Source of the DNA: Sphingobium sp052327305
GTDB taxonomy: Bacteria; Pseudomonadota; Alphaproteobacteria; Sphingomonadales; Sphingomonadaceae
Length of the DNA stretch: 64,000 bases
NCBI RefSeq assembly: GCF_052327305.1
Contig: NZ_CP182486.1
Coordinates: forward strand, 2,294,001-2,358,000
Direction: 5' to 3'
Shown here: positions 16,950 to 26,076 of the stretch, in pieces
How positions within the stretch are numbered: the stretch's first letter is position 1
Layout of the letters: each line of letters starts with the position of its first letter
Translations under genes and position numbers: made by a program
Notes under the pieces: generated by a model
The model's database searches: none
Seen by the model: the letters and a program-made list of their open reading frames with translations, nothing else
Told to the model about the DNA's origin: nothing

Positions 16950-17690
16950 TTGAGCAGAACAGACCGCGCGTGGCGGCGCTGGGGGGAGGTCGACCCCTAT
17001 TTCGCCGTGCTCAGCGATCCTCGCTACCGCGCGAACCAGCTTGCCGCGAACCGCACGGCGTTTTTCGAGACGGGCGACGCCTATATTGCAGACCGACTTG
17101 CCCGCGCGCAGGAGCATTTCGGCTTCACGACGCGAGGGCGCGCGCTCGATTTCGGATGCGGTGTTGGCCGGCTCACTCTGGCGCTTGCCGATCGCTTCGA
17201 GGCGGTGACCGGACTGGATGTCGCCCCTGCCATGCTGGAGGAAGCCCGCGTCAACGCCGCCGGGCGATCCAACATCGATTTCCTGCTGTCGGACGACCGG
17301 CTGGCCAATGCGCCTGGCCACTATGATCTGGTGATAAGCCTCATGGTGCTGCAGCATATCCCCGTCGAGCGCGGCATGCGGATCGTGGCGATGCTGCTGG
17401 ATCGGGTGGCGCCCGGCGGTATCGCGTCGCTGCATGTCTGCACGAACCGGGGTGACACACCGAGGCAACGGTTCAACTATTGGGCGCAGCGCAGAGTGCC
17501 CGGCGTCCGCGGCTTCTTCAACCTCTGGCACGGGCGGCCATGGGCTGAACCTCTGATGGAAATGAACGCCTATCCGCTCGATGCGATTGTCGCGCTGGGC
17601 CGGAAAAAGGACTTCGGTGAACCGCTGATACAGTTCGATCACCACGGGCGGTTCGAAACGGCGCAGCTACTTGTGCAAAGGGCCGGGTAA
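16950..17690 (+). CDS. Class I SAM-dependent methyltransferase
   Basis: This protein of about 246 residues has a Rossmann methyltransferase core. The SAM loop is ALDFGCGVGRLTLAL, motif II acid is in VTGLDVAPAMLEEA, and VISLMVLQHIP matches motif IV. The substrate is not evident. A GTG at 16920 opens the frame, but the TTG at 16950 has GGAGA 7 nt upstream and gives a cleaner N-terminus (MSRTDRAWRRWG), so I prefer it. It sits just behind sdhA, where sdhB would be expected, and could be co-transcribed. It ends in a strong hairpin. Confidence 0.78.
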   Translation: MSRTDRAWRRWGEVDPYFAVLSDPRYRANQLAANRTAFFETGDAYIADRLARAQEHFGFTTRGRALDFGCGVGRLTLALADRFEAVTGLDVAPAMLEEARVNAAGRSNIDFLLSDDRLANAPGHYDLVISLMVLQHIPVERGMRIVAMLLDRVAPGGIASLHVCTNRGDTPRQRFNYWAQRRVPGVRGFFNLWHGRPWAEPLMEMNAYPLDAIVALGRKKDFGEPLIQFDHHGRFETAQLLVQRAG

Positions 17691-17721
17691 GGCCGGGGTG
17701 CCCGTCGATTTGGCGCCTATG

Positions 17722-17753
17722 CCCGCCGCCCGGGGGTTTCCGGGTCCGGCGGG
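17722..17753. terminator. Strong GC hairpin between convergent genes
   Basis: CCCGCCG plus CCCGG (17722-17733) pairs with CCGGG and CGGCGGG (17740-17744, 17747-17753) around the loop GGGTTT, with a two-base bulge. It lies between the rightward methyltransferase gene and the leftward DUF465 gene and could terminate both. Confidence 0.6.
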
Positions 17754-17770
17754 TCGAGGGGGCAGGAAAA

Positions 17771-17932
17771 TCAGCCGTGCAGCAGGGCGATTTCCTGTTT
17801 GATGGCGAGCTTCCGCTTCTTGAGCGTTGCTACCAGAAGCGAATCGGGAAAGGGCCGTGCCGACTCGATTCTTATCCGGGCATCGAGCCCGGCATGCTTG
17901 GCGTTAAGTGCGGAAATATGTGTGGTTTCCAT
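17771..17932 (-). CDS. DUF465 (YdcH-like) small coiled-coil protein
   Basis: This 53-residue protein is read from the ATG at 17932, preceded by AAGGAGG at 5 nt, an ideal ribosome site. It has the DUF465 layout: a first helix with HAGLDARIRIE, a short P-containing turn (RPFPD), and a second helix LKKRKLAIKQEIALL. Family members form small helical hairpins; their role is unknown. A second member lies divergently at 18211-18408, on the other side of a 278-bp gap in which I see no gene. Confidence 0.85.
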   Translation of the reverse strand: METTHISALNAKHAGLDARIRIESARPFPDSLLVATLKKRKLAIKQEIALLHG

Positions 17933-18210
17933 CCTGTCCTCCTTATGCCGTTGCTTGGAAGCCTAGAAAGTAGATCATGAAACCGGGGGCTTGTCTGCCG
18001 GAATCGGAGAGCTTTCGACGGGACGACGCGTCTGGCGAGATGAGCCGAGATTGGGGGCGGTCAGGGCACCCAATGCAGTTTTGCTCGAAACAATGTTATT
18101 GAATATTAACGACTTTTGGTTCGACTGCGTCACGGCCCTTGCTTTGCTGCCGGTCTTTGGCGATGCGAGAGCCGCGCGCGCCGTGCGGGGGTTGGAACTG
18201 GGGTCGGACA

Positions 18211-18408
18211 ATGAGCGTCGAGGAAATCGAACAGCGACTCGAGGGACTTCGAATCGAGCATCGCGATCTCGATTGCGCGATCATCGCCCTTTCCGAAGCG
18301 GTTCTTGCCGATCAGCTTCAACTGGCGCGGTTGAAGAAGCGCAAGCTGCGCCTTCGCGATGAAATTTCGGTGCTGGAAAGCAGCCTCATTCCCGATGACA
18401 TTGCCTGA
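18211..18408 (+). CDS. DUF465 (YdcH-like) small coiled-coil protein
   Basis: This 65-residue protein starts at the ATG at 18211. It has the same helical-hairpin plan as its leftward neighbour: IEHRDLDCAII, a turn, then LARLKKRKLRLRDEISVLE. The earlier in-frame starts (18139) give residues unlike the family. It lies 134 bp upstream of rcdA on the same strand. A pair of DUF465 genes beside rcdA is, from memory, a common alphaproteobacterial arrangement. No function is established. Confidence 0.82.
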   Translation: MSVEEIEQRLEGLRIEHRDLDCAIIALSEAVLADQLQLARLKKRKLRLRDEISVLESSLIPDDIA

Positions 18409-18542
18409 AGCTATTCCGCCCGCGACTGGCCGGATGAAATTCTGAGCCAGTCTGGCACATTGCCTTTCATTAGAGGCGGCCTGGCCTTCGAACGAGGTTA
18501 ACCGCCAAGACAGAGAGCGGGGAACTGTGCCAGCAGCTTCAC

Positions 18543-19025
18543 ATGCGTGACACTATCTCCATGGTTCGGAATCTGGACAAGCATCTGGTCGACAATCTGT
18601 ATGTCGAGGCAATGGTGCTCGCGGACGAGGCGCGATCCTTCTTCGACCAGCGAGCGGACGAACATCGGGTTCTTCTCGACAATCGGGGCCGGGTCGACTT
18701 CGCCTGTGAGGCGCTCAAGGCGACAACGCGGCTTATGCATGTCATCGCGTGGTTGCTCACCCAGCGCGCAATCCTGAACGGGGAACTCCCCCGGCACGCA
18801 CGCGAGGAAGAAGCGCATCGATTGGGTCTTGCCGCACCCACCGACTCTACGGTCACCCAGCAGTTCCGACAGGACATGGCCACTCTGATTGTCGCGAGCG
18901 AAGATCTTTATGATCGAGTCGCGCGGCTCGAACGCCAGTTGCTGGGCCGAATCCAGGATGTTGCGCCCGCTCCGCCGCCAAGCCCAGCCCGCGATCTCAT
19001 GGCCCGTCTCGAACGCGCGCTCTGA
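18543..19025 (+). CDS. rcdA: DUF1465 protein, RcdA-like (regulator of CtrA degradation)
   Basis: RcdA is an adaptor that, in Caulobacter, helps deliver the cell-cycle regulator CtrA to ClpXP together with CpdR and PopA. The 160-residue protein is helical throughout, as the RcdA three-helix bundle requires. DUF1465 hallmarks are an early FFDQR segment, FACEALKATTRLMHVIAWLLTQ, and a C-terminal LERQLLGR. Assignment to the family is fairly firm, but the role in sphingomonads is inferred from Caulobacter. clpS, for another Clp adaptor, is in the same window but far away (58.5 kb). Confidence 0.8.
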   Translation: MRDTISMVRNLDKHLVDNLYVEAMVLADEARSFFDQRADEHRVLLDNRGRVDFACEALKATTRLMHVIAWLLTQRAILNGELPRHAREEEAHRLGLAAPTDSTVTQQFRQDMATLIVASEDLYDRVARLERQLLGRIQDVAPAPPPSPARDLMARLERAL

Positions 19026-19131
19026 CTGCATGGGTCGCGGACGGGCAGTCGCTCGCCTCATTTTGTCGCGATCCGGCCCTTTGCATCGTGATTGCAGTTG
19101 CGCGGTGGGGTCAATCACCTAGACAGGGCCC

Positions 19132-21243
19132 ATGTCGCGATGGCCGGACGCGCGCACGCGCAGAAGTCTGCTTATCTTGTGCGCGCCCGCGCTCGCCCTC
19201 TGGGAATTGCCTCTTAGCGCGCAGACTGTGCCCGCTCCTTCTCAGGCGGGCGAACCGCAGGTCAGCACTGAGCTTGAGGATATGCCGGACATTGGCCTCG
19301 ACTGGCCGGACCTGACTGCTCCCGAGCCGACAGTGGGTAATCAGGCGGCCGATGCGGGCGTTGCTACGACAACGGCTCCCGAACAGGAGCGTGCGAAAGA
19401 AAGCGCCCCGAGTCTGGTAACGGGCAGGGTCGCGCCGCCAGTTCTCGATCCCGCCGAAGCCCGCGCGCGGGATGCGGAAGCCCTCGCGGGGATCGATCCC
19501 GGCGCGGAACTGCCTTACATCGTGTCGTTCACAGGGGCGGACGAAGCAATCGACCAGATCTTCGAGGATCGCTTCGATCTCCTCTCAGAACTCAGAAAGG
19601 GTGAGAAGAAAAGCGCCAATCTCGGCCAGATCAACCGGCGTGGGCGGGCCGACGCCGATCTGGTCGATCAGTTGATGCGCACGCGCGGATATTATGATGC
19701 GCGCGTGACGTTTCGCATGATGCTGGAGCGGCCACAGCCTCCGCTGGTTGGCGCCCGGCTGCAGGTGGTTCCGGGCAATCGCTACCTGCTCACACAGGTC
19801 GATCTCAATGGCCTGTCCGCCAGCAACGCGCGGGAAAAGGCGCTGCGAGATCTCTTCGAAATCGCACCGGGCACGCCCGCCGACACCGATCTGATTCTCG
19901 GAGCTGTCGGCCGTCTGCGAACGGGGCTGGCGGAAGGAGGCTATCCCTTCGCCAAGGTCTCCGAGCCGGAACTGCGCGTCGATCATGATGATCGCGACGC
20001 TCAGCTGGTCGTTAACGTGGCGACCGGCGGCTTCCGCAACTTCGGCCGCATCATCGTGGAGGGCGATCCGCCTTTCGGCGCGGAGCACATTGCTGAATTT
20101 GCGCGCTTCGAGCCGGGCGAGCCGTTCAATCAGGCCGACGTGGTCGATCTCAACAGCGCAATCATCGCGACAGGGCTCGCGGGCTCGCTCACGATCACGC
20201 CGAAGGAAGGCGCGAGCGACGATACGGTCGACCTCATCATCGCGATGTCCAAGGCGCCGCCGCGCACCGTCGCCGGGCTGCTGGGCTATGGCACAGGTGA
20301 AGGCGCGCGTGCCGAGGTGAGCTGGCAGCATCGCAATTTCTTCCCGCCGGAAGGCGCGATGACTTTGCGTGCCGTCGTCGGCACCAATGAGCAGAGCGCA
20401 TCCGCGATCTTCCGGCGGAACAACTTCCACAAGCGAGACCGCGCTCTCAATCTGGAAGTCACCGCCGCCAACCTCAATCAGAATGCCTATGAGGCGCGGA
20501 CGTTCGGCGTCGCGGCCAGTCTGGAGCGACAGACCAATCTCATCTTCCAGAAGAAATGGACCTGGTCGCTGGGTTCCGAGCTGCGCATAAGCGACGAGCG
20601 CCGGCTCTACGGCACGGACCCCGTGCCTCGCCGCCTGCTCTACGTGATCGGCGCAGTTCCGGTGAGCCTGGGCTATGACGGCAGCGACGATCTCCTCAAC
20701 CCGTCGGAAGGCTTCCGGCTTTCCGGGCGCGCATCTCCCGAACTCTCGTTGCAGGGCAATGTCTTTGGCTATGTCCGGCTGCAGGTGGACGGCAGCGCCT
20801 ATATGCCGATGAATGACCGGCTGGTTCTTGCCGGGCGGGTTCGTCTGGGCACGATTGTGGGTGCGGGGCGAGACCGGATCGCACCGACGCGGCGCTTCTA
20901 CGCGGGCGGTGGCGGATCGGTGCGCGGCTATGCCTATCAGGCCATCGGCCCGCGCGACATCAACAATGATCCGCTGGGAGGTCGCAGCCTGACCGAAATG
21001 GCGGTGGAGGCGCGCTTCCGCTTCGGTAGCGAGAACCAGTTCGGCATCGTGCCCTTCCTGGATGCAGGAACGATTTCCACGAATCCGCTTCCCTCCGCCA
21101 GCGATCTGCGCGTGGGCGCGGGCATCGGTGTGCGCTATTACAGCAATTTCGGGCCGATCCGGATCGACGTCGGCACGCCGATCAACCGGCAGTCGGGCGA
21201 CTCTCGCATCGGCGTATACGTTTCGCTGGGTCAGGCCTTCTGA
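19132..21243 (+). CDS. tamA: Outer-membrane translocation/assembly module protein TamA (BamA family)
   Basis: TamA is an Omp85-type barrel that works with TamB to insert or supply outer-membrane components. The 703-residue protein has a signal peptide ending near LSAQ. An acidic, low-complexity linker follows (about 30-110), then POTRA domains (about 120-340) and a C-terminal 16-strand barrel. The barrel contains the VRGY motif (GGGGSVRGYAY) and the strand-closing end (IRIDVGTP...VYVSLGQAF, with terminal Phe). Its stop codon overlaps the tamB start (TGATG), so the two are made together. Confidence 0.92.
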   Translation: MSRWPDARTRRSLLILCAPALALWELPLSAQTVPAPSQAGEPQVSTELEDMPDIGLDWPDLTAPEPTVGNQAADAGVATTTAPEQERAKESAPSLVTGRVAPPVLDPAEARARDAEALAGIDPGAELPYIVSFTGADEAIDQIFEDRFDLLSELRKGEKKSANLGQINRRGRADADLVDQLMRTRGYYDARVTFRMMLERPQPPLVGARLQVVPGNRYLLTQVDLNGLSASNAREKALRDLFEIAPGTPADTDLILGAVGRLRTGLAEGGYPFAKVSEPELRVDHDDRDAQLVVNVATGGFRNFGRIIVEGDPPFGAEHIAEFARFEPGEPFNQADVVDLNSAIIATGLAGSLTITPKEGASDDTVDLIIAMSKAPPRTVAGLLGYGTGEGARAEVSWQHRNFFPPEGAMTLRAVVGTNEQSASAIFRRNNFHKRDRALNLEVTAANLNQNAYEARTFGVAASLERQTNLIFQKKWTWSLGSELRISDERRLYGTDPVPRRLLYVIGAVPVSLGYDGSDDLLNPSEGFRLSGRASPELSLQGNVFGYVRLQVDGSAYMPMNDRLVLAGRVRLGTIVGAGRDRIAPTRRFYAGGGGSVRGYAYQAIGPRDINNDPLGGRSLTEMAVEARFRFGSENQFGIVPFLDAGTISTNPLPSASDLRVGAGIGVRYYSNFGPIRIDVGTPINRQSGDSRIGVYVSLGQAF

Positions 21244-24200
21244 TGGCCGAGCTGCCGGAACCGCTGGACGCGCCGACAGAGGCTTTCCCTGCGCGTCGCC
21301 GCAAGCGCCGCTGGATCGGCCCGGGCGTCCTCCTTCTCGTTCTGCTGGTACTCGGCGCGATTTCAGGCGCACTGTACTGGATCGACACGCCGCGCGGACA
21401 TGGCTTTCTGATCCAGCGACTGGCGCAATGGCAGACATCGACCGGGCTTCGGATCACCGTCGGCTCGATCGACGGCAGCATCTACAAGCACGCGCGTTTG
21501 CGCGACGTCCGCTTCTATGACCTCAAGGGCGAATTCGCGCGGATCGATGATGCGGTTTTGCAATGGTATCCGCTGGGCTGGCTCTCAAAGCGGCTCGATG
21601 TCGATCATTTGCGCATCGTCCAAGCACGGCTGGATCGGCTGCCGGCCCTGCGCCCCACAGCCAAGCAGAGTTCGATCCTGCCCGGTTTCGACGTGCGGGT
21701 GGGGGAACTGCAGGTGGCGCGGCTGGACCTGGGGGCCGCGATTGCCCGCACGCCGCAGATCGTGCGCCTCTCCGGTCGTGCCGAAATCTTGCGCGGGCGG
21801 CTCATCGTCGATCTCAACGCCAACTCCCGCGACACGGCGGATGCAGTGCGACTATCGATCGACAGCCGGCCCGACGACCGCAAGTTCGATATTGATGCGC
21901 AGGTCTCAGCTCCGGCGGGAGGGATTATCGGGACGCTGGCTGGCGTGAAGACGCCGCTGGCTTTGGCGGTGCGCGGCGATGGCGACTGGCGGCGCTGGCG
22001 CGGCCGCCTCGTGGCGCTCGACAACGGAAAGCTGACCGCCAATGTTGCAATCGAGGCGAGTGAGGGGCGGTATCGCCTGTCGGGTCCGCTCGCTATGGTC
22101 GGGCCGCTGGCTGGCATTGGCAGGCAACTGCGTAGCTCCAGCGCATTGGTCGATGCCGACTTCACTCTGAAGAACCGGGTCTGGCGGGGGTCGGCCGGTG
22201 CCAGCGTGCGGGGTGTGCGAGCCGGTGTGGAGGGTGGCCTCGACCTTGGCCGCAATCGCTTCGATGATCTGCTCGTGGACTTGCGCCTTGCCGATCTCTC
22301 CACGCTCGTGCGGGGGGCACAGGGGAAAGACGCCGCGCTCAAGGCCCGCCTTTCTGGCCCATTCGACAATTTCGGGCTTGAGTATCTGCTCGCCGTGCCG
22401 CGACTGGGGCAAGGCAAGACAGCGCTCGTGGACCTGCGCGCAAAGGGGCAGGGACGGGTGGTCAAAGGGCAGACCATATTGCCGTTGCGCCTCACTGCCA
22501 GAGCGCTGGCGCTGGGCTCACCGGTGATCGACAGCAGGCTGCGCAATCTCGTGGCGGACGGCCGGTTGACCTATGCCAATGGTCGCCTGACCAGCGGACC
22601 GGTTGCGCTGCGAGCATCGGGACTCGCGGGCCGATTGCAGATCGACGCAGTGCCGGCGCGCGGGCTGTTTGCAGTCAATCTCGACGCTCGGCTGGCCCAG
22701 TTCGCTATTCCACGATTTGGCATCACGGATGTGGAGGCGAGGGTGCGTTATGCAACGCCGGGCACGGGCGGCGTGGCCGGGCTTTCTGGCAAGGCCTCTG
22801 CCGTGATGCGTCGGTTCGACAATGCTTTCCTGCGCGGCATTGCCGGGGGATTGCCCCGTGTGACGAGCGATCTCGCACTCGCGCCGGACGGTCGCCTGCT
22901 GCTGCGCAATCTGCGCCTCAGCGCACCCGCGATCAGCATTGCTGGCAATGGCGCCCGCAATCGCGACGGCACCGTTCATTTCGAAGGGGCGGGCACCCAC
23001 CGGAATTATGGGCCGCTGCGCCTGACTCTCGACGGCCAGATTGATCGGCCCCGTGTTGACCTCGTTTTCGCGCGCCCGATGGATGCAGCCCGGCTCGCCG
23101 ATGTCCACGTCGTCCTTGTGCCGGATCAGGCGGGCTATCAGATGCAGGCGAACGGCGGGTCCATGCTCGGCCCGTTCACGTTGGCCGGGGCCGTATTGCT
23201 CCCCGCCGGGGCGGACGCTACGATCAACGTTGCCCGCCTCGCCGTGAGCGATGTCGTCGCGGCAGGCCAGCTTCAGGCCGTTACCGGCGGGCTCTCCGGC
23301 CGGCTTAACCTGACCGGTCCGGCCAGCGGCACGACACGTCTTTCTGTGGAGGATGGCACGCAGATCGTGGCGGTCGACCTCAATCTCGATCGCGCCCGTT
23401 TCAACGGGACGCCCTCGATCGCGATCAACCGGGGAACCGTTCAGGCGCGGATCGCGCTCGTACCGGGAGCCACAAGCGTGGACGCGACAGCCCAGATGCG
23501 GGGCGTTCGCTACGGCACGATCCGGGTCAACAGGCTCGCGGCCACTGCCAAGCTCGTCAACGGGTCGGGGCAGGCCACTGCAAGCTTCATTGGTCAGGGC
23601 GGGCGCTTGTTCGACCTCCAGATGCGCGCCGCGATCACGCCGGAGAGTGTCGGCGTGGATCTGGCGGGAACGCTGGATCAGCAGTCGATCAGCCAGTCGG
23701 GTCGGGCGATCTTCACGCAGGAGGATAGCGGCTGGCGGCTGGCACCTGTGACCTACACTTATCGTGGAGGCCAGTTGCGGCTGGGCGGATTGCTGGGCGC
23801 GACCAGCACGCATGTGGAAGCGAACCTCGTGAACGCGCCGCTGGCGCTGATGGACCTTATAAACAGTGATCTGGGTCTGGGCGGAACGGTGAATGGCTCA
23901 GTGATTTACGACGCGCCGCGTGGGGGCGTGCCGCAGGGCCGCATCAACGTGCGGGTGAACAAGCTGACCCGCTCGGGTCTGGCGCTCAGTTCGACGCCTA
24001 TTGATCTGGGCATCAACGCCGAGATCAACCAGAACCGCGCTGCCGTGCGTGCGGTGGTGGCGGACGGGGGCAAGGTGATCGGCCGTGCTCAGGCGCTCAT
24101 CGCGCCGCTGGGCGAGGGGTCGCTGATGGAGAGGCTTAATGCAGCGCCTCTGCGCGGGCAGCTGCGCTTTTCGGGCAATGCCGATACGCTCTGGCGCCTT

Positions 24201-25430
24201 ACCAATATCGAGCTTTTCGCTCTGGCAGGCGATGTCCAGATCACGGCCGATGCCACTGGCACTCTGGCTGACCCGCAGATCAGCGGACTGGTGCGCGCGC
24301 GCGGGGGCAGGATCGCTAGCCCTGTCACGGGCATGACGCTCGAGAATGTGAATGCGGAAGGGCGGTTCAACGGGTCTCAGCTCAATCTCACTACGCTCAA
24401 CGGCCGTACGAAGAATGGCGGCACCGTCTCCGGCAATGCGCGCTTTACGTTCTCAGGCGAGCGCGGCGTCGGCATGGACGTCTCGCTTCAGACAGAGCGC
24501 GCCACGATCCTCGATCGCGACGACATTGGCGCGACGGTCACCGGGCCGCTCCGCATCCAGTCGGACGGATATGGCGGATCGATTTCGGGCAATCTGGAAG
24601 TGGTCTCCAGCCGGTTCGTGCTTGGGAGGGCCGCGGCTGTCGCCCAGATTCCGCAGCTTAATCTGGTGGAGATCAACCGGCGGGGCGACGAGATCGAAGC
24701 GCCCCGGCCGCCAGCGCCCTGGACCCTCGCCATAAAGGCCACCGCCAACAACCGCTTTGCTGTGGAAGGGCTGGGTATGCAGAGCGAGTGGGCGATGAAC
24801 GTCGATATCGGTGGCACCGTGGTCGCGCCGACATTGAGCGGCACAGCCAATCTGGTGCGCGGCGACTATGATTTCGCGGGGCGACGCTTCGAGCTGCGCG
24901 AAGGGCGTCTGCGCTTTTCCGGCGACACGCCGATCAACCCGGTGCTGGACATCCGCGCGGTCGCGGACGTCACAGGCCTCAGCGCCACGATCAGCGTCAC
25001 CGGCACCAGCCTCAAGCCGATCATCGCCTTTTCCAGCGTGCCCGCTATGTCTCAGGACGAACTGCTTGCCCGTATTTTGTTCGGAACCTCGATCGCCAGC
25101 CTCTCCGCGCCGGAGGCGATCCAGCTCGCCTCGGCGGTCGCGGCGTTCCAGGGTGGCGGCAGCGGGCTGGACCCAATCAATGCTCTGCGCAAGGCGACAG
25201 GTCTGTCCCGCCTGCGCATTCTCCCTGCGGACACCCAGACCGGGCAGAAGACATCGATCGGCGCCGGCAAATATATTACCCGACGTATCTATGTGGAGCT
25301 CATCACCGACGGGCAGGGTTATAGCGCCACGCGCGTCGAATATCAGATCACCCGCTGGCTGGCGCTGCTCTCCAGCGTCTCGACCATTGGGCGCCAGAGC
25401 CTGAACGCGCGCGTTTCCAAGGACTACTGA
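21243..25430 (+). CDS. tamB: Translocation/assembly module protein TamB
   Basis: TamB is an AsmA-like bridge protein anchored in the inner membrane and spanning the periplasm; its family is linked to phospholipid transport to the outer membrane. The 1395-residue protein has one N-terminal membrane helix (PGVLLLVLLVLGAISGALYWI) after a basic cytoplasmic stretch. Long beta-repeat sequence follows, then the C-terminal DUF490/TamB domain (about 1040-1395). Within it, SAPEAIQLASAVAAFQGG and GKYITRRIYVELITDGQG are family hallmarks. It is slightly longer than the E. coli protein (1259). Confidence 0.92.
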   Translation: MAELPEPLDAPTEAFPARRRKRRWIGPGVLLLVLLVLGAISGALYWIDTPRGHGFLIQRLAQWQTSTGLRITVGSIDGSIYKHARLRDVRFYDLKGEFARIDDAVLQWYPLGWLSKRLDVDHLRIVQARLDRLPALRPTAKQSSILPGFDVRVGELQVARLDLGAAIARTPQIVRLSGRAEILRGRLIVDLNANSRDTADAVRLSIDSRPDDRKFDIDAQVSAPAGGIIGTLAGVKTPLALAVRGDGDWRRWRGRLVALDNGKLTANVAIEASEGRYRLSGPLAMVGPLAGIGRQLRSSSALVDADFTLKNRVWRGSAGASVRGVRAGVEGGLDLGRNRFDDLLVDLRLADLSTLVRGAQGKDAALKARLSGPFDNFGLEYLLAVPRLGQGKTALVDLRAKGQGRVVKGQTILPLRLTARALALGSPVIDSRLRNLVADGRLTYANGRLTSGPVALRASGLAGRLQIDAVPARGLFAVNLDARLAQFAIPRFGITDVEARVRYATPGTGGVAGLSGKASAVMRRFDNAFLRGIAGGLPRVTSDLALAPDGRLLLRNLRLSAPAISIAGNGARNRDGTVHFEGAGTHRNYGPLRLTLDGQIDRPRVDLVFARPMDAARLADVHVVLVPDQAGYQMQANGGSMLGPFTLAGAVLLPAGADATINVARLAVSDVVAAGQLQAVTGGLSGRLNLTGPASGTTRLSVEDGTQIVAVDLNLDRARFNGTPSIAINRGTVQARIALVPGATSVDATAQMRGVRYGTIRVNRLAATAKLVNGSGQATASFIGQGGRLFDLQMRAAITPESVGVDLAGTLDQQSISQSGRAIFTQEDSGWRLAPVTYTYRGGQLRLGGLLGATSTHVEANLVNAPLALMDLINSDLGLGGTVNGSVIYDAPRGGVPQGRINVRVNKLTRSGLALSSTPIDLGINAEINQNRAAVRAVVADGGKVIGRAQALIAPLGEGSLMERLNAAPLRGQLRFSGNADTLWRLTNIELFALAGDVQITADATGTLADPQISGLVRARGGRIASPVTGMTLENVNAEGRFNGSQLNLTTLNGRTKNGGTVSGNARFTFSGERGVGMDVSLQTERATILDRDDIGATVTGPLRIQSDGYGGSISGNLEVVSSRFVLGRAAAVAQIPQLNLVEINRRGDEIEAPRPPAPWTLAIKATANNRFAVEGLGMQSEWAMNVDIGGTVVAPTLSGTANLVRGDYDFAGRRFELREGRLRFSGDTPINPVLDIRAVADVTGLSATISVTGTSLKPIIAFSSVPAMSQDELLARILFGTSIASLSAPEAIQLASAVAAFQGGGSGLDPINALRKATGLSRLRILPADTQTGQKTSIGAGKYITRRIYVELITDGQGYSATRVEYQITRWLALLSSVSTIGRQSLNARVSKDY

Positions 25431-25585
25431 TCCGCGAGCTTCGGGAAGGGTGAAGACTCAACCCGTCGCCCTGCTCCACCATTCCGACGATCAGTCTCTC
25501 GCTCACCGGATAGTCCTGGCGCTGGCCGCGTTGTGCCAGAATATCCCCCGCCACGGGGGCTTCCCAAACCAAAGGAGAGACCATC

Positions 25586-25957
25586 ATGGCATCGACCGAT
25601 ATCGCAACGGATGAAACCACCCGGCTTATCGCATCGAACAAGGTGGAAGGCACCAGCGTCTACAATCGCGAGGGCGAGAAGCTCGGCTCGATCTACAATT
25701 TCATGGTCGATAAGCGCTCCGGCCAGGTCGAATATGCCGCACTGCAATTCGGCGGCTTCTTTGGCTTGGGCAGCGACTATTATCCGCTGCCGTGGAATGT
25801 GCTCGATTATGATGTGCAGCAGGGCGGCTATGTCGTGAACCTCGACAAGGCCGTGCTGGAGAAAGCGCCGCATTATGCAAGCGGAAGCGAGCCCACCTAT
25901 GATCGCGACTATGGCCGTGAGGTCCACGGCTACTACGGCATTCCCTATCCTTATTGA
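25586..25957 (+). CDS. PRC-barrel domain protein
   Basis: This 123-residue protein has an AAAGGAGAG ribosome site. The PRC-barrel (about residues 15-90) contains VEGTSVYNREGEKLGSI, IYNFMVDKRSG and GSDYYPLPWNVL. PRC-barrel proteins of this small stand-alone type are common in alphaproteobacteria and often stress-associated; the ligand is unknown. The C-terminus is Tyr-rich. I looked upstream (25431-25585) for an EcfG-type promoter and did not find one. A strong terminator follows. Confidence 0.85.
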   Translation: MASTDIATDETTRLIASNKVEGTSVYNREGEKLGSIYNFMVDKRSGQVEYAALQFGGFFGLGSDYYPLPWNVLDYDVQQGGYVVNLDKAVLEKAPHYASGSEPTYDRDYGREVHGYYGIPYPY

Positions 25958-26021
25958 GGCATCGGGACTTGCAAGGCGGCAAACGCTTGGCCCCGGCTAC
26001 GCCCGCTGAGCGCGAGCAAAA

Positions 26022-26056
26022 CGGCCCGGGAACGCTGGTTCCCGGGCCGCTTCTTT
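26022..26056. terminator. Strong bidirectional terminator
   Basis: CGGCCCGGGAAC (26022-26033) pairs perfectly with GTTCCCGGGCCG (26038-26049) around the 4-nt loop GCTG. It is followed by CTTCTTT on the plus strand and by TTTTGC on the minus strand. It lies between the convergent PRC-barrel and glnA genes. Confidence 0.88.
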
Positions 26057-26076
26057 AAGACTGATCGCGCTCTGGA

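Noticed and set aside
17975..18211. A 78-codon minus-strand frame in the gap between the DUF465 genes
   Set aside because: No ribosome site, low-complexity composition and no recognisable features; the gap more likely holds the two divergent promoters.
19585..21438. A 617-codon open frame antisense to tamA
   Set aside because: Arg/Ala/His-rich shadow of tamA with no family features.
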